Below are positions 34,138 to 43,102 of a stretch of DNA of 64,000 nucleotides, one piece after another. The stretch is from NCBI RefSeq assembly GCF_022647665.1, contig NZ_CP071872.1:4712001-4776000 (forward strand). Direction: 5' to 3'. Each line of letters starts with the position of its first letter. Position 1 is the stretch's first letter. This DNA comes from Streptomyces formicae (GTDB lineage Bacteria; Actinomycetota; Actinomycetes; Streptomycetales; Streptomycetaceae). Below the pieces are notes generated by a model. It saw only the letters and a program-made list of their open reading frames with translations, made no database searches and was not told where the DNA came from. The position numbers and the translations under genes are program-made.

Positions 34138-34321
34138 TGTCTGCACACCACCCGGGCGGGGCATCAAGCGGCCGCCTCGCCGGGAATCGCGTTCCCCCGC
34201 TCGGCTCAGCGGACAGCGCCTTATGGGTCATTTCATCGAGCTATACAGGGAATTACATGCTTATGGTCGGCGTGTTGACGCCTCATCGGAAGGGGGCGTC
34301 CGAACAGATCTCGGAGATCTT

Positions 34322-35191
34322 ATGCGTGCAGCAGCAATCGCTCTCGCCCTCGCGGCCTCCGTCGCCACGGCCGTGCCGGCAACCGCCGTCGCCATGGACG
34401 GCGGAAACGACGGGCGTGGTAACGGCAAGATCGAAGTGACGGGCCTGACCAGCGACAACCGACTGGTGGAGTTCCGTGAGAACCGCCCCGGCAAAGTCAC
34501 CTCGATCGGTACCGTCACCGGGCTGACGGTGGACACGGAACTGGTGGGTATCGACTACCGGGTCCAGAACGGCCTCCTCTACGGAGTCGGCGATCAGGGC
34601 GGCATCTACACCGTGGACCCGGAGACCGCAGTGGCGACGAAGGTCCACCAGCTCACGGTGGCCCTGTCCGGCACCGAGTTCGGCGTGGACTTCAACCCCG
34701 CCGCCAACCGCCTGCGGATCATCAGCGACACGGGGCAGAACCTCCGCCACAACATCGACGACCCGTCGGCCCCGCTGACGACCGTCGTGGACACCCCGCT
34801 GACCCATGTGTCGCCGGTCGGGCCTGCGCTCGGAGTCACCGGCGCGGCCTACACCAACAACGACGGGGACGCGGCGACCGGGACCACCCTGTTCGTCATC
34901 GACACGGTCAACAACCGGGTCGCGATCCAGTCCCCGGCGAACGCGGGCACCCTCGTTCCCACCGGTGGCCTGGGCGTCGACGCGGGCCTCACGGCCGGCT
35001 TCGACATCTACTCCTCGGCCAAGTCCGGCAGCAACGACGGCTTCGCCGTCCTGCAGGGCGCTGGCAGCAGCACCTTCTCCTTCTACCGGATCAACCTGCT
35101 GACGGGCGAAGCCACCAGCAGGGGAGCCTTCCCGGTGAACGACCAGGTCGTCGACATCGCGGTGCCGCTGAACCAGAACAGCAAGAACTGA
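34322..35191 (+). CDS. Secreted DUF4394 protein
   Basis: The protein has 289 residues from the ATG at 34322, with TCGGAGATCTT ahead of it. A signal peptide (AAAIALALAASVATAVPATAVA) is followed by repeated beta-strand blades such as GLTSDNRLVEFRENRPG, LLYGVGDQGGIYTVDPET and VDFNPAANRLRIISDTGQ. These match DUF4394 proteins, which resemble beta-propellers and are secreted in many bacteria. No enzymatic activity is established. It lies after the GH27 terminator and is probably an independent unit. A perfect bidirectional hairpin follows. Confidence 0.88.
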   Translation: MRAAAIALALAASVATAVPATAVAMDGGNDGRGNGKIEVTGLTSDNRLVEFRENRPGKVTSIGTVTGLTVDTELVGIDYRVQNGLLYGVGDQGGIYTVDPETAVATKVHQLTVALSGTEFGVDFNPAANRLRIISDTGQNLRHNIDDPSAPLTTVVDTPLTHVSPVGPALGVTGAAYTNNDGDAATGTTLFVIDTVNNRVAIQSPANAGTLVPTGGLGVDAGLTAGFDIYSSAKSGSNDGFAVLQGAGSSTFSFYRINLLTGEATSRGAFPVNDQVVDIAVPLNQNSKN

Positions 35192-35220
35192 CTCGCGCGG
35201 TCGCGCCCTTGGAATGAGTC

Positions 35221-35254
35221 GTGCTGTGCCGGAGCGATCGCTCCGGCACAGCAC
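35221..35254. terminator. Perfect 34-bp palindrome between convergent genes
   Basis: The dyad is centred on AT at 35237-35238 and begins GTGCTGTGCCGGAGCG. It lies between the DUF4394 gene and the convergent ROK kinase gene, so it can work as a bidirectional terminator. Confidence 0.8.
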
Positions 35255-35327
35255 TGCCGTGTGCGGCGATGCGTTCCCAGTGCAGCACGGCGGGTGAATT
35301 CGCCGCCGGGACCGGCCGGTTGAGCGG

Positions 35328-36287
35328 TCAGCCGTTGAGACTCGCCGCCGTCTCGCCGCGCAGCGCGGGCGACGCGGCCGCCGCGGCCCCCAGCAGGCCG
35401 GCATCCGTGCCCGTACGCGCGGGCGCGACGACGAGGTCCTGCACGAAGGAGAGCGTGGCGTAGTCCCGAAGGGCGCGCCGCAGGGGCGTGAAGAGCACGT
35501 CGCCCGCCCCCGCCACTCCCCCGCCGATGACGGCGATGTGGATCTCCACCAGCGTCGCGGTCGCGGCGATGCCCGCGGCCAGCGCCTGCGCCGCGCGCTC
35601 GAAGGACGCGACCGCCACGGGGTCGCCGGCGGTAGCCGCCGCGGCCACGGCGGCGGCCGAGGTGTCGCCGTCCGGGCCCGGTCGCCAGCCGGTCTCGACG
35701 GCGCGGCGGGCGATGTTGGGGCCGCTGGCGATCCGCTCCACGCAGCCGCGTCCCCCGCACGGGCAGAGGTCCCCGTCGAGGTCCACGCTGATGTGGCCGA
35801 TGTGTCCCGCGTTGCCCGTGGGCCCCGGGTGCAGCTTGCCGCCGAGGACGAGTCCGCCGCCGACGCCCGTCGAGACCACCATGCACAGCGCGTCGTCGTA
35901 CCCGCGCGCGGCTCCCTGCCAGTGCTCGGCCGCGGTGATCGCGACCCCGTCGCCGACCAGCTCCACGGGCAGCCCGCCGACGGCCGCACGCACCTGGTCC
36001 ACCAGCGGAAAGCCGCGCCAGCCGGGAATGTTGACCGGGCTCACCGTGCCGGCCGACGCGTCCACGGGACCGGCGCTGCCGATGCCGACGGCGGTCGTGT
36101 GCAGCCACAGCGGGGACGCCGCGAGCTCGCCGAGCACCGCCTGGACGGCGCGCATCACCGTCTCGCCGTCCTCACGCGCCGGAGTCGGCCGCTGCGCCCG
36201 TACGAGAATCCTGCCGCTGCCGTCCACCAGAGCGCCGGCGATCTTGGTGCCGCCGATGTCGAGCGCGGCGACGAGGTCGTTATGCAT
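35328..36287 (-). CDS. ROK-family glucokinase-like sugar kinase
   Basis: The protein has 319 residues from the ATG at 36287 (MHNDLVAALDIGGTKIAG). The ATP-binding motif is ALDIGGTKIAGALV, the sugar-binding catalytic aspartate is in VELVGDGVAITAAEHW, and the ROK zinc motif is LCPCGGRGCVERIASG. There is no helix-turn-helix, so it is an enzyme, not a regulator. It should phosphorylate glucose or a related hexose after uptake. It diverges from the LacI gene at 36497 across an operator. It is convergent with DUF4394. The catalytic position often N-D appears as GDG here, a difference worth noting. Confidence 0.88.
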   Translation of the reverse strand: MHNDLVAALDIGGTKIAGALVDGSGRILVRAQRPTPAREDGETVMRAVQAVLGELAASPLWLHTTAVGIGSAGPVDASAGTVSPVNIPGWRGFPLVDQVRAAVGGLPVELVGDGVAITAAEHWQGAARGYDDALCMVVSTGVGGGLVLGGKLHPGPTGNAGHIGHISVDLDGDLCPCGGRGCVERIASGPNIARRAVETGWRPGPDGDTSAAAVAAAATAGDPVAVASFERAAQALAAGIAATATLVEIHIAVIGGGVAGAGDVLFTPLRRALRDYATLSFVQDLVVAPARTGTDAGLLGAAAAASPALRGETAASLNG

Positions 36288-36378
36288 CGGGTGTGCGATC
36301 TCCCAGGGACTGGCAGGCGACGGGCAGGCCGGACGGGCCGCCGGACCTGCGGCTTCGACGACCAGTCTCCATTGCCCT

Positions 36379-36390
36379 GACAACGTTGTC
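36379..36390. promoter_or_regulatory. LacI-type operator
   Basis: GACAACGTTGTC is a perfect 12-bp dyad with the central CG typical of LacI-family sites. It lies between the ROK kinase start (36287) and the LacI gene (36497), and a TATGCT follows at about 36398 as a possible -10 for the LacI gene. Confidence 0.75.
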
Positions 36391-36496
36391 CAGGCCCTAT
36401 GCTCGACGCCACAGCCTTGCACGGCACCAAAGGTGTCCGCAGGCTATACCCCATGTGCCCGGCACGGGCACACCGACGACGACAGGACAGCGCACA

Positions 36497-37531
36497 GTGG
36501 CCGAGTTCGCCCGCCGCCCCGAGACCACCCGCTACGGCACCCGGCCCACCATGAAGGACGTGGCCGCGCGCGCAGGAGTCGGCCTCAAGACGGTGTCCCG
36601 GGTGGTCAACGGCGAGCCGGGCGTCACACCGGACACCGAGCGCCGGGTGCAGGAGGCCATCGAGGCGCTGGGCTTCCGGCGCAACGACAGCGCGCGGGTG
36701 CTCCGCAAGGGCCGCACGGCATCGATCGGGCTGGTGCTGGAGGATCTCGCCGACCCCTTCTACGGTCCGCTGAGCCGCGCCGTCGAGGAAGTCGCCCGGG
36801 CCCATGGCGCGCTGCTCATCAACGGGTCCAGCGCGGAGGACCCGGACCGCGAGCAGGAGTTGGCGCTGGCGCTGTGCGCCCGCCGCGTGGACGGGCTGAT
36901 CGTGATCCCGGCAGGCAACGACCACCGCTATCTGGAGCCCGAGATCAAGGCGGGGGTGGCGACGGTGTTCGTGGACCGTCCGGCCGGGCGCATCGACGCG
37001 GACGTCGTCCTGTCGGACAGCTTCGGCGGCTCCCGCCAGGGCGTCGCGCATCTCGTCGCGCACGGGCACCGCAGGATCGGGTTCATCGGCGACCTGCCGC
37101 GCATCCACACGGCGACCGAGCGACTGCGCGGCTACCGCGCGGCGATGGAGGACGCGGGGCTGCCGGTGGACGAGCGGTGGGTGTCGCTCGGTTCGACGGA
37201 CCCGGAGCGGGTGACGGCGGCGGTGGAGGCGATGCTGTCGGGGCCGGAACCGGTCACCGCGCTGTTCGCCGGCAACAACCGCGTGACCGTCACCGCCGTC
37301 CGGGTGCTGGCCGGGCGCGACGTTCCGGTCGCCCTGGTCGGCTTCGACGACATCGAACTCGCCGACCTGCTGGGCATCACTGTCATCGCACAGGACGCCG
37401 CGGCGCTCGGGCGTACGGCGGCGGAGCGGCTGTTCCGCCGGCTCGACGGGGTGGCCGACGAGCCGGCGCGCGTGGAGCTGGCGACACGGCTGATCGCCCG
37501 CGGCTCGGGCGAAGTGCCGCCGCCCGCCTGA
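36497..37531 (+). CDS. LacI-family transcriptional regulator
   Basis: The protein has 344 residues from a GTG at 36497; an ATG at 36551 is an alternative. The DNA-binding domain is TMKDVAARAGVGLKTVSRVV followed by the hinge helix region. The periplasmic-binding-like domain starts IGLVLEDLADPFYGPLSRA, and effector contacts are expected near VALVGFDDIELADLLG. It probably represses the divergent ROK kinase gene and itself through GACAACGTTGTC. Whether it also reaches the galactosidase region is not shown by the sequence, because that region has a different palindrome. Confidence 0.93.
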   Translation: MAEFARRPETTRYGTRPTMKDVAARAGVGLKTVSRVVNGEPGVTPDTERRVQEAIEALGFRRNDSARVLRKGRTASIGLVLEDLADPFYGPLSRAVEEVARAHGALLINGSSAEDPDREQELALALCARRVDGLIVIPAGNDHRYLEPEIKAGVATVFVDRPAGRIDADVVLSDSFGGSRQGVAHLVAHGHRRIGFIGDLPRIHTATERLRGYRAAMEDAGLPVDERWVSLGSTDPERVTAAVEAMLSGPEPVTALFAGNNRVTVTAVRVLAGRDVPVALVGFDDIELADLLGITVIAQDAAALGRTAAERLFRRLDGVADEPARVELATRLIARGSGEVPPPA

Positions 37532-37608
37532 GCCGTACGCCCGGGCAGCCGTCAGCGTTGCCCATAATCACGGGCGTTCGCACCCGGCTCCGCCCTACGC
37601 TCCCCCTC

Positions 37609-38879
37609 ATGACCGAACTCGCCCCGACCAGCGGACATCGAAAAGGGCACGCCCGCTGTGGCGTGACCGCGACTTCGCTGTCTTCTGGGCCGCGCAGACC
37701 CTCTCGGTCGTCGGAGACTCCTTCGCCCTGATCGCGCTGCCGCTGCTGGTGCTGCACGCGACGGGATCCGTGGCGCAGATGGGCCTGCTGACCGCCGTCG
37801 CCGGCGCGGCCTCGCTCGTGGCAGGGGTGTTCGCCGGAGTCATGGTGGACCGGCTGGACCGCAGGAAACTGCTGATCGCCTGCGACGTCGCTCGCATGCT
37901 GCTCTACGCGCTCGTACCGCTGGTGTGGGCGTTCGGCCCGCAGATCTGGCTGCTGTATGTGCTCCTGCCGCTGGGCGAGGCCGTAGGGATGCTGTTCGCC
38001 GTCACGTACGTCACCGTCGTACGGAGCCTGGTCAGCGGCGACCGGATCACGGAGGCCAACGGCAGACTCAATGCGACGGCCGCGGCGGCCGGGGTGCTCG
38101 GCCCGCTGTGCGCGGGTGTGGTGGCGGCCCGGTTCGGGCCGGCGGCGGCAGTCGGTGTGGACGCGGCGAGCTTCGGTGTGTCCGCGGCCTGTCTGGGCTT
38201 CGTACGGTTCAGGGACGGCACGCGGGCGACGCGGAGCGCCGGGGCGGATGCGAAGGCGGCTCCGTGGAGGCTGTGGCAGGACCTGCGTGCCGGGGTGTCC
38301 TTCCTGCGCGGGCACCCCGTGCTGCGGGCCCTGACCGTCCTTCTGGCGTTCTTCAGCTTCCTGACGCTCGGGCTGAACGACCTGCTCATCTACCACCTCA
38401 AGCACGACCTCGGGCAGAGCGACGGCGTGGTGGGCACCGTCTTCGCGGTCGGGGCGCTGGGCACGATCACCGGAGCCCTGCTCGTGGCCCCGGTCCGCCG
38501 CAGGCTCGGCTTCGGTCCGACCTGGACCGGCGCCGTCGCGGTGTGCGGGCTCGCCGTGGCGGGCATCGGCTGGGCCGGCAGCGTGACGGGCGTCGCCGTC
38601 ATGGCCGCCGCGTTCCTGGGCTGCGCCGGCGTCGCGGGAACGTGCTCGATGTCCCTGCGGCAGGAGGTGACCCCTGAGCACCTGCTGGGACGCGTCACTT
38701 CGGCGTTCTGGACGCTCCACTACTCGGCGGCGCCGGTCGGCGCGGCGGTCCTCACCTGGGCCGCGCAACGCCACGGCACGGCCCCGGTGGGTCTGGCCGC
38801 CGGTGCGTCCTGCGTGCTCATGGCGGCGCTGGCACTGCTCACGCCGGTCCGCCGGCGCCGCCCGGAGTGCCCTGCGTGA
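37609..38879 (+). CDS. MFS transporter, frameshifted near the N-terminus
   Basis: An ATG at 37609 begins MTELAPTSGHRKG and would end early in its own frame. The protein resumes in the next frame as ARPLWRDRDFAVFWAAQTLS and continues through GDSFALIALPLLVLHATGSV to TPVRRRRPECPA. Adding one base to the AAAAGGG run at 37641-37647 joins them, giving about 423 residues with 12 membrane segments. The conserved MFS loop VMVDRLDRRKLLIACD is intact. The sequence resembles drug or macrolide exporters of the MefE-like group (family inference). If the frame break is real, a shorter product could start at 37749 but would lack the first helix. Confidence 0.8.
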
Positions 38880-38916
38880 ACCGTCGGAGATCGCCCGGTG
38901 CCGCTGGGCAGGGGAA

Positions 38917-40206
38917 CTACTGCGCCGTGGCCGTGAGATCGCCGCGCCGCGGCCGGGCGAAACCATCGAGCTCGGCGCGCGTCAGCCCCGTGAGCCCGGC
39001 CACCTCGTCGCCGTCCAGGGCGCCGCAGTCCAGACCGCGCAGGAGGTAGCCGCTGAGCGCCTTCGCGGTGGCGGGTTCGTCCATGATGTCGCCCTCGGTC
39101 CTGGCGACGTACGCGGCGAGGCGGGCGGCGGCGGCCGCCATGCCCTCGCGGTAGAAGGCGAAGACGGCGGCGTAGCGGGTCGGGAGGTGCCCCGGGTGCA
39201 TGTCCCAGCCCTGGTAGTACGCGCGGGCCAACGCCCGGCGCGTCAGGCCGTAGTGGAGCCGCCACGCCTCGTGGACGTGGTCGGTGGTCCCGACCGGGAG
39301 GACGTTGGTGGAGCCGTCGGACACGCGGACGCCGGTGCCCGCCGCGGCGACCTGCATGACCGCCTTGGCGTGGTCGGCGGCCGGGTGGTCGCTCGCCTGG
39401 TACGCGGCGCTGACGCCGAGGCAGGCGCTGTAGTCGAAGGTGCCGTAGTGCAGTCCGGTGGCGCGGCCCTCGGCGGCGTCGATCATGCGGGCGACGGTGG
39501 CGGTGCCGTCTGCGGCGAGGATGGCCTGGCTGGTCTCGATCTGGATCTCGAAGCCGATCCGGCCGGCGTCGAGGCCGTGGGCCTTCTCGAAGGCTTCGAG
39601 GAGCCGGACGAACGCCGTGACCTGCTCGGGGTAGGTCACCTTGGGGAGGGTGAGCACGAGCCCGTCGGGCAGACCGCCGTGCTCCATCAGGCCGGTGAGG
39701 AAGATGTCCGTGGTGCGGATGCCGCGGTCGCGTACGGCGGCCTCCATGCACTTCATCCGGATGCCCATGTACGGGGCCGCCGTGCCCTTTTCGTACGCCT
39801 CGGAGATCAGCCGGGCGGCCCGGGCGGCGTCCGCGTCCTCGTCACGGCCGTGGTAGCCGTCCTCGAAGTCGACGCGGAGGTCCTCGACGGGCTCGCGCTC
39901 CAGCTTGGCCCGTACGCGCGTGTGGACGGGCTCGGCGAGCTCGTCGGAGAGGCCGAGCACCCGGGCGAGGGTCGCGGCGTCGGGCGCGTGCTCGTCGAGC
40001 GCGGCGAGGGCCTGGTCGCCCCAGGAACGGATGGTTCCGGCGTCGAACGCGTCGCCCGGTACGTAGACGGTGTGAATGGGCTGGCGGGTGCCGGGGTCTC
40101 CCGGGTAGCGGCGGGCGAGCTCCGCGTCCACCGGTGCGAGGGAGGCGCTGATGTCCTCGCTGACCGCGCCGGCGAGGCTCGTCGTCACCTTCTCCTGCTG
40201 ACCCAT
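38917..40206 (-). CDS. HpcH/HpaI aldolase/citrate-lyase-like protein (DUF6986)
   Basis: The protein has 429 residues. The C-C bond lyase barrel is visible in DLRVDFEDGYHGRDEDADAA (metal-binding acidic cluster), GLVLTLPKVTYPEQV, IGFEIQIETSQAIL and LHYGTFDYSACLGVSA. This family of actinobacterial proteins (DUF6986) is often near purine or allantoin catabolism genes, but none is seen here. Its reaction is likely aldol or acyl-CoA ester cleavage, unproven. The 5' region has a 15-bp dyad of IclR type 20 bases from the ATG. It is convergent with the MFS gene. Confidence 0.85.
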   Translation of the reverse strand: MGQQEKVTTSLAGAVSEDISASLAPVDAELARRYPGDPGTRQPIHTVYVPGDAFDAGTIRSWGDQALAALDEHAPDAATLARVLGLSDELAEPVHTRVRAKLEREPVEDLRVDFEDGYHGRDEDADAARAARLISEAYEKGTAAPYMGIRMKCMEAAVRDRGIRTTDIFLTGLMEHGGLPDGLVLTLPKVTYPEQVTAFVRLLEAFEKAHGLDAGRIGFEIQIETSQAILAADGTATVARMIDAAEGRATGLHYGTFDYSACLGVSAAYQASDHPAADHAKAVMQVAAAGTGVRVSDGSTNVLPVGTTDHVHEAWRLHYGLTRRALARAYYQGWDMHPGHLPTRYAAVFAFYREGMAAAAARLAAYVARTEGDIMDEPATAKALSGYLLRGLDCGALDGDEVAGLTGLTRAELDGFARPRRGDLTATAQ

Positions 40207-40225
40207 CGCTGCTCACCCTCCCGTT

Positions 40226-40240
40226 TTCCGCTGAACGGAA
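40226..40240. promoter_or_regulatory. IclR-type operator upstream of the DUF6986 gene
   Basis: TTCCGCTGAACGGAA has five-base arms TTCCG/CGGAA and a five-base centre. It starts 20 bases ahead of the ATG at 40206. Inverted TTCCG arms are typical of IclR-family operators. Confidence 0.55.
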
Positions 40241-40307
40241 TCAGTAATCCGTATGGTGAAGCTATCTGGGTGACTGACCTGCGTCAATGGTCCCCTGCAA
40301 CGGCGCG

Positions 40308-40338
40308 GGGCCGCGCGGTGGGGTTCACCGCGCGGCCC
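40308..40338 (-). terminator. Hairpin terminator after the etf operon
   Basis: Arms GGGCCGCGCGGTG and CACCGCGCGGCCC (13 bp, perfect) flank a five-base loop. It lies 20 bases downstream of the etfA stop on the minus strand. Confidence 0.8.
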
Positions 40339-40358
40339 TGTACGAGTGCCTGGCGGGC

Positions 40359-41321
40359 TCAGCCCTTGCGGGTGTTGATCTCGTCGGTGAGCTGGGGGAC
40401 GACGTCGAAGAGGTCGCCGACGATGCCGTAGTCGACGAGGTCGAAGATCGGGGCTTCGGCGTCCTTGTTGATCGCGACGATGGTCTTGGAGGTCTGCATA
40501 CCGGCCCGGTGCTGGATCGCGCCGGAGATACCGGAGGCGATGTACAGCTGCGGGGAGACACTCTTGCCGGTCTGGCCGACCTGGTTGGCGTGCGGGTACC
40601 AGCCGGCGTCGACCGCGGCACGCGAGGCACCGACCGCGGCACCGAGCGAGTCGGCGAGCGCCTCGATGAGTGCGAAGTTCTCCGCACCGTTGACACCGCG
40701 GCCACCGGAGACCACGATCGCGGCCTCGGTCAGCTCCGGACGCCCGGTCGACTCCCGCGGGATACGGGAGACGATCTTCGTGCCGGTGGACGCGCTCCCG
40801 AAGACCACCGCCAGCGTCTGAACCGCGCCGGCCGCCGGGGCCGCCTGGACCGGGGCCGAGTTCGGCTTCACGGTGATCACCGGCGTGCCCTTGCTCACCC
40901 GGGACCTGGTGGTGAACGCGGCGGCGAACGCGGACTGCGTGGCCACCACACCCTCCTCACCCGCCTCCAGGTCGATCGCGTCGGTGATCAGACCGGAACC
41001 GATCCGCACCGCCAGGCGCGCCGCGACCTCCTTGCCCTCCGCGGACGAGGGCACCAGCACCGCCACCGGCGCCACGGCCTCGTACGCGGCCTGCAACGCA
41101 TCCACCTTCGGCACGACGAGATACTCGGCGAACTCGGCCGCATCGGCGGCAAGGACCCTGACCGCGCCGTGCTCGGCCAGCACCGGCGCCGTGGCCTCCG
41201 CGCCGGCGCCGAGTGCGACGGCCACCGGCTCACCGATCCGGCGGGCCAGCGTCAACAGCTCCAGCGTGGGCTTGCGGACGGCACCGTCCACGTGATCGAC
41301 ATAGACGAGAACATCAGCCAT
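40359..41321 (-). CDS. etfA: Electron transfer flavoprotein, alpha subunit
   Basis: The protein has 320 residues. The C-terminal FAD domain carries the family signature VVSGGRGVNGAENFALIEAL and the conserved DAGWYPHANQVGQTGKSVSP and ASGISGAIQHRAGM. With the beta subunit encoded upstream, it accepts electrons from acyl-CoA and other dehydrogenases and passes them to ETF-quinone oxidoreductase. The gene follows etfB by 80 bases on the same strand and is probably co-transcribed. A strong terminator lies after the stop. The size is normal. Confidence 0.96.
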   Translation of the reverse strand: MADVLVYVDHVDGAVRKPTLELLTLARRIGEPVAVALGAGAEATAPVLAEHGAVRVLAADAAEFAEYLVVPKVDALQAAYEAVAPVAVLVPSSAEGKEVAARLAVRIGSGLITDAIDLEAGEEGVVATQSAFAAAFTTRSRVSKGTPVITVKPNSAPVQAAPAAGAVQTLAVVFGSASTGTKIVSRIPRESTGRPELTEAAIVVSGGRGVNGAENFALIEALADSLGAAVGASRAAVDAGWYPHANQVGQTGKSVSPQLYIASGISGAIQHRAGMQTSKTIVAINKDAEAPIFDLVDYGIVGDLFDVVPQLTDEINTRKG

Positions 41322-41401
41322 GGAACGTCTTCTCTCCTGCTTGCGAAGTACGAAGTATGAGCGGGGCGGTTTGGGACGGTGACCGAAGCGGTGACCGAAG
41401 C

Positions 41402-42187
41402 TCAGATGAACTTCTGGCCCGCGAGGAACTCCGCGAGCTGCTTGCCGCCCTCGCCCTCGTCCTTGACGACCGTGCCCGCCGTGCGGGCCGGCCGCTCGGC
41501 CGCGGAGTCCACCACCGTCCAGGCACCCTGAAGACCGACCTCCTCCGCCTCCAGGTCCAGGTCGGAGAGGTCCAGCGAGGCGACCGGCTTCTTCTTCGCC
41601 GCCATGATCCCCTTGAACGACGGGTAACGCGCCTCACCCGACTGGTCCGTCACCGACACCACCGCCGGCAACGACGCCTCAAGCTGCTCGGACGCGGTGT
41701 CACCGTCCCGGCGCCCCCTGACGATGCCGTCCTGGACCGACACCTCCGACACCAGCGTCACCTGCGCCACACCCAACCGCTCCGCCAGGACCGCCGGCAG
41801 CACACCCATCGTCCCGTCGGTCGACGCCATGCCGCACACGACCAGGTCATAGCCGGTCTTCTCGATCGCCTTCGCCAGCACCAGCGACGTGCCCATCACA
41901 TCCGAACCGTGCAGATCGTCGTCCTCGACATGAACGGCCCTGTCCGCGCCCATCGACAACGCCTTGCGCAACGCGTCCTTGGCGTCCTCCGGACCCACCG
42001 TCACCACCGTGACCTCCGCCCCCTCCGCCGCCTCGGCGATCTGCAACGCCTGCTCCACCGCGTACTCGTCCAGCTCCGACAGCAGGCCATCCACATCGTC
42101 ACGGTCCACGGTCAGGTCATCGGCAAAACGCCGGTCACCGGTCGCATCAGGCACGTACTTCACACAGACAACGATCCTCAAGCTCAC
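41402..42187 (-). CDS. etfB: Electron transfer flavoprotein, beta subunit
   Basis: The protein has 261 residues (start MSLRIVVCVKYVPDATGDRR). The conserved motifs LDEYAVEQALQIAEA, ADRAVHVEDDDLHGSDVMGT and CGMASTDGTMGVLPAVLAE define EtfB and bind AMP at the subunit interface. It is the first gene of the etfB-etfA pair. The region upstream (42188-42389) shows no clear hairpin but includes AT-rich ATATTACTC, a possible promoter. Size and motifs are normal. Confidence 0.96.
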   Translation of the reverse strand: MSLRIVVCVKYVPDATGDRRFADDLTVDRDDVDGLLSELDEYAVEQALQIAEAAEGAEVTVVTVGPEDAKDALRKALSMGADRAVHVEDDDLHGSDVMGTSLVLAKAIEKTGYDLVVCGMASTDGTMGVLPAVLAERLGVAQVTLVSEVSVQDGIVRGRRDGDTASEQLEASLPAVVSVTDQSGEARYPSFKGIMAAKKKPVASLDLSDLDLEAEEVGLQGAWTVVDSAAERPARTAGTVVKDEGEGGKQLAEFLAGQKFI

Positions 42188-42389
42188 GCCGGCTCTCCTA
42201 CTGCATCGTCATTTCCGAGCTGCCTTGTGCAGGCAGCATAGGCGCCTGAAGGCGGGGATTCCGGTCGGGGCGACCAGGGCTCCGAACGTCATATTACTCG
42301 CCAGTACACCCAGTTGGCCGCCACTGAGCAAGCGCTTGGAACTGTGACCTTGCCAACGCTCCCGGCCCCTCCCCATGCTCTGGGATCAC

Positions 42390-42896
42390 TCAGTCCCTCA
42401 GCGCGTTGAAGCGGCCCTGGTGGTACAGCAGCGGGCGGCCGGCCCCGGCGGGGTCGCCCGCGACGGCCTCGGCGACGACGATGCGATGGTCCCCTGCGGG
42501 CACCCGGGCGACGACGCGGCAGACCAGCCACGCCAGCACCCCGTCGAGGACCGGTACGCCCGCGGGTCCGGTACGCCATCGGGTGGGCGGGGCGAAGCGG
42601 TCGGCGCCGCTGCGCGCGAAGGTGGCGGCCAGCTCGCGCTGGTGCTCGCCGAGCACGTGGACACCGATGTGGTCGGCCTGCGAGACGATGGGCCAGCTGG
42701 ACGACGCGGTGCCGATCCCGAAGGAGATCAACGGAGGCTCGGCGGCGACGGAGTTGAGGGAGGTGGCGGTGAAGCCGACGGGGCGGTCGCCGTGCGCCGT
42801 GATGACCGCGACGCCTGCCGCGTGCTGCCGGAAGACGGCGCGGAGCAGGTCCGGGGAGGCCAGTTGAGGGACGCCGAGATCGGGCGTAGCCGTCAT
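42390..42896 (-). CDS. Flavin reductase family protein
   Basis: The protein has 168 residues from the ATG at 42896; AAGGACAAGAAGGACAACTCC gives the ribosome site. The FMN-binding split barrel is seen in FRQHAAGVAVITAHGDRPVG, FTATSLNSVAAEPPLISFGI and HVLGEHQRELAATFAR. Such enzymes supply reduced FMN to two-component monooxygenases, including those that desulfonate organosulfur compounds. A cysteine-containing leader peptide lies 52 bases upstream on the same strand, which suggests control by cysteine supply and a role in sulfur acquisition. The 3' end has no partner monooxygenase. Confidence 0.9.
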   Translation of the reverse strand: MTATPDLGVPQLASPDLLRAVFRQHAAGVAVITAHGDRPVGFTATSLNSVAAEPPLISFGIGTASSSWPIVSQADHIGVHVLGEHQRELAATFARSGADRFAPPTRWRTGPAGVPVLDGVLAWLVCRVVARVPAGDHRIVVAEAVAGDPAGAGRPLLYHQGRFNALRD

Positions 42897-42948
42897 GGAG
42901 TTGTCCTTCTTGTCCTTCTGCGAGGGATGCGTACGGGTCCGTGGCTGC

Positions 42949-43029
42949 TCAGACACCCGGACAGCGCGCACTCGCGTTGCGGCCCAGGTCCACATGGGCC
43001 CTGCGGTGGAGAAGGAGTTGAAGTGGCAC
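42949..43029 (-). CDS. Cysteine-type leader peptide
   Basis: A GTG at 43029 opens a 26-codon frame whose core is RRAHVDLGRNASARC. This HVDL-R-SA-C pattern is the mark of a short leader peptide family that precedes sulfur and redox genes in Streptomyces, with the cysteine codon near the end. By analogy with cysteine-responsive attenuators shown in mycobacteria, stalling at the cysteine codon under cysteine shortage could raise expression of the downstream flavin reductase. The frame ends at 42949, 52 bases before the next start. Length, strand and position fit. The mechanism is inference. Confidence 0.8.
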   Translation of the reverse strand: MPLQLLLHRRAHVDLGRNASARCPGV

Positions 43030-43102
43030 GTCGTCAGACTGACGATCGATGGCCAGTGCAGTCAAGCGCGTACCGGAATATGCGAGGAGGGTCACGACGC
43101 GT

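Noticed and set aside
32184..34151. 655-codon open frame antisense to the GH27 gene
   Set aside because: It mirrors the third-position GC bias of the real gene, has no ribosome site and no recognisable domain. The sense strand has a full GH27 protein.
37383..38966. 527-codon antisense frame over the MFS gene
   Set aside because: Composition is Arg/Gln/Gly-rich with no domain, and the sense strand codes a clear carrier.
42296..42389. Separate small gene between etfB and the flavin reductase
   Set aside because: No start with ribosome site and no conserved peptide; the stretch looks like a promoter and spacer.
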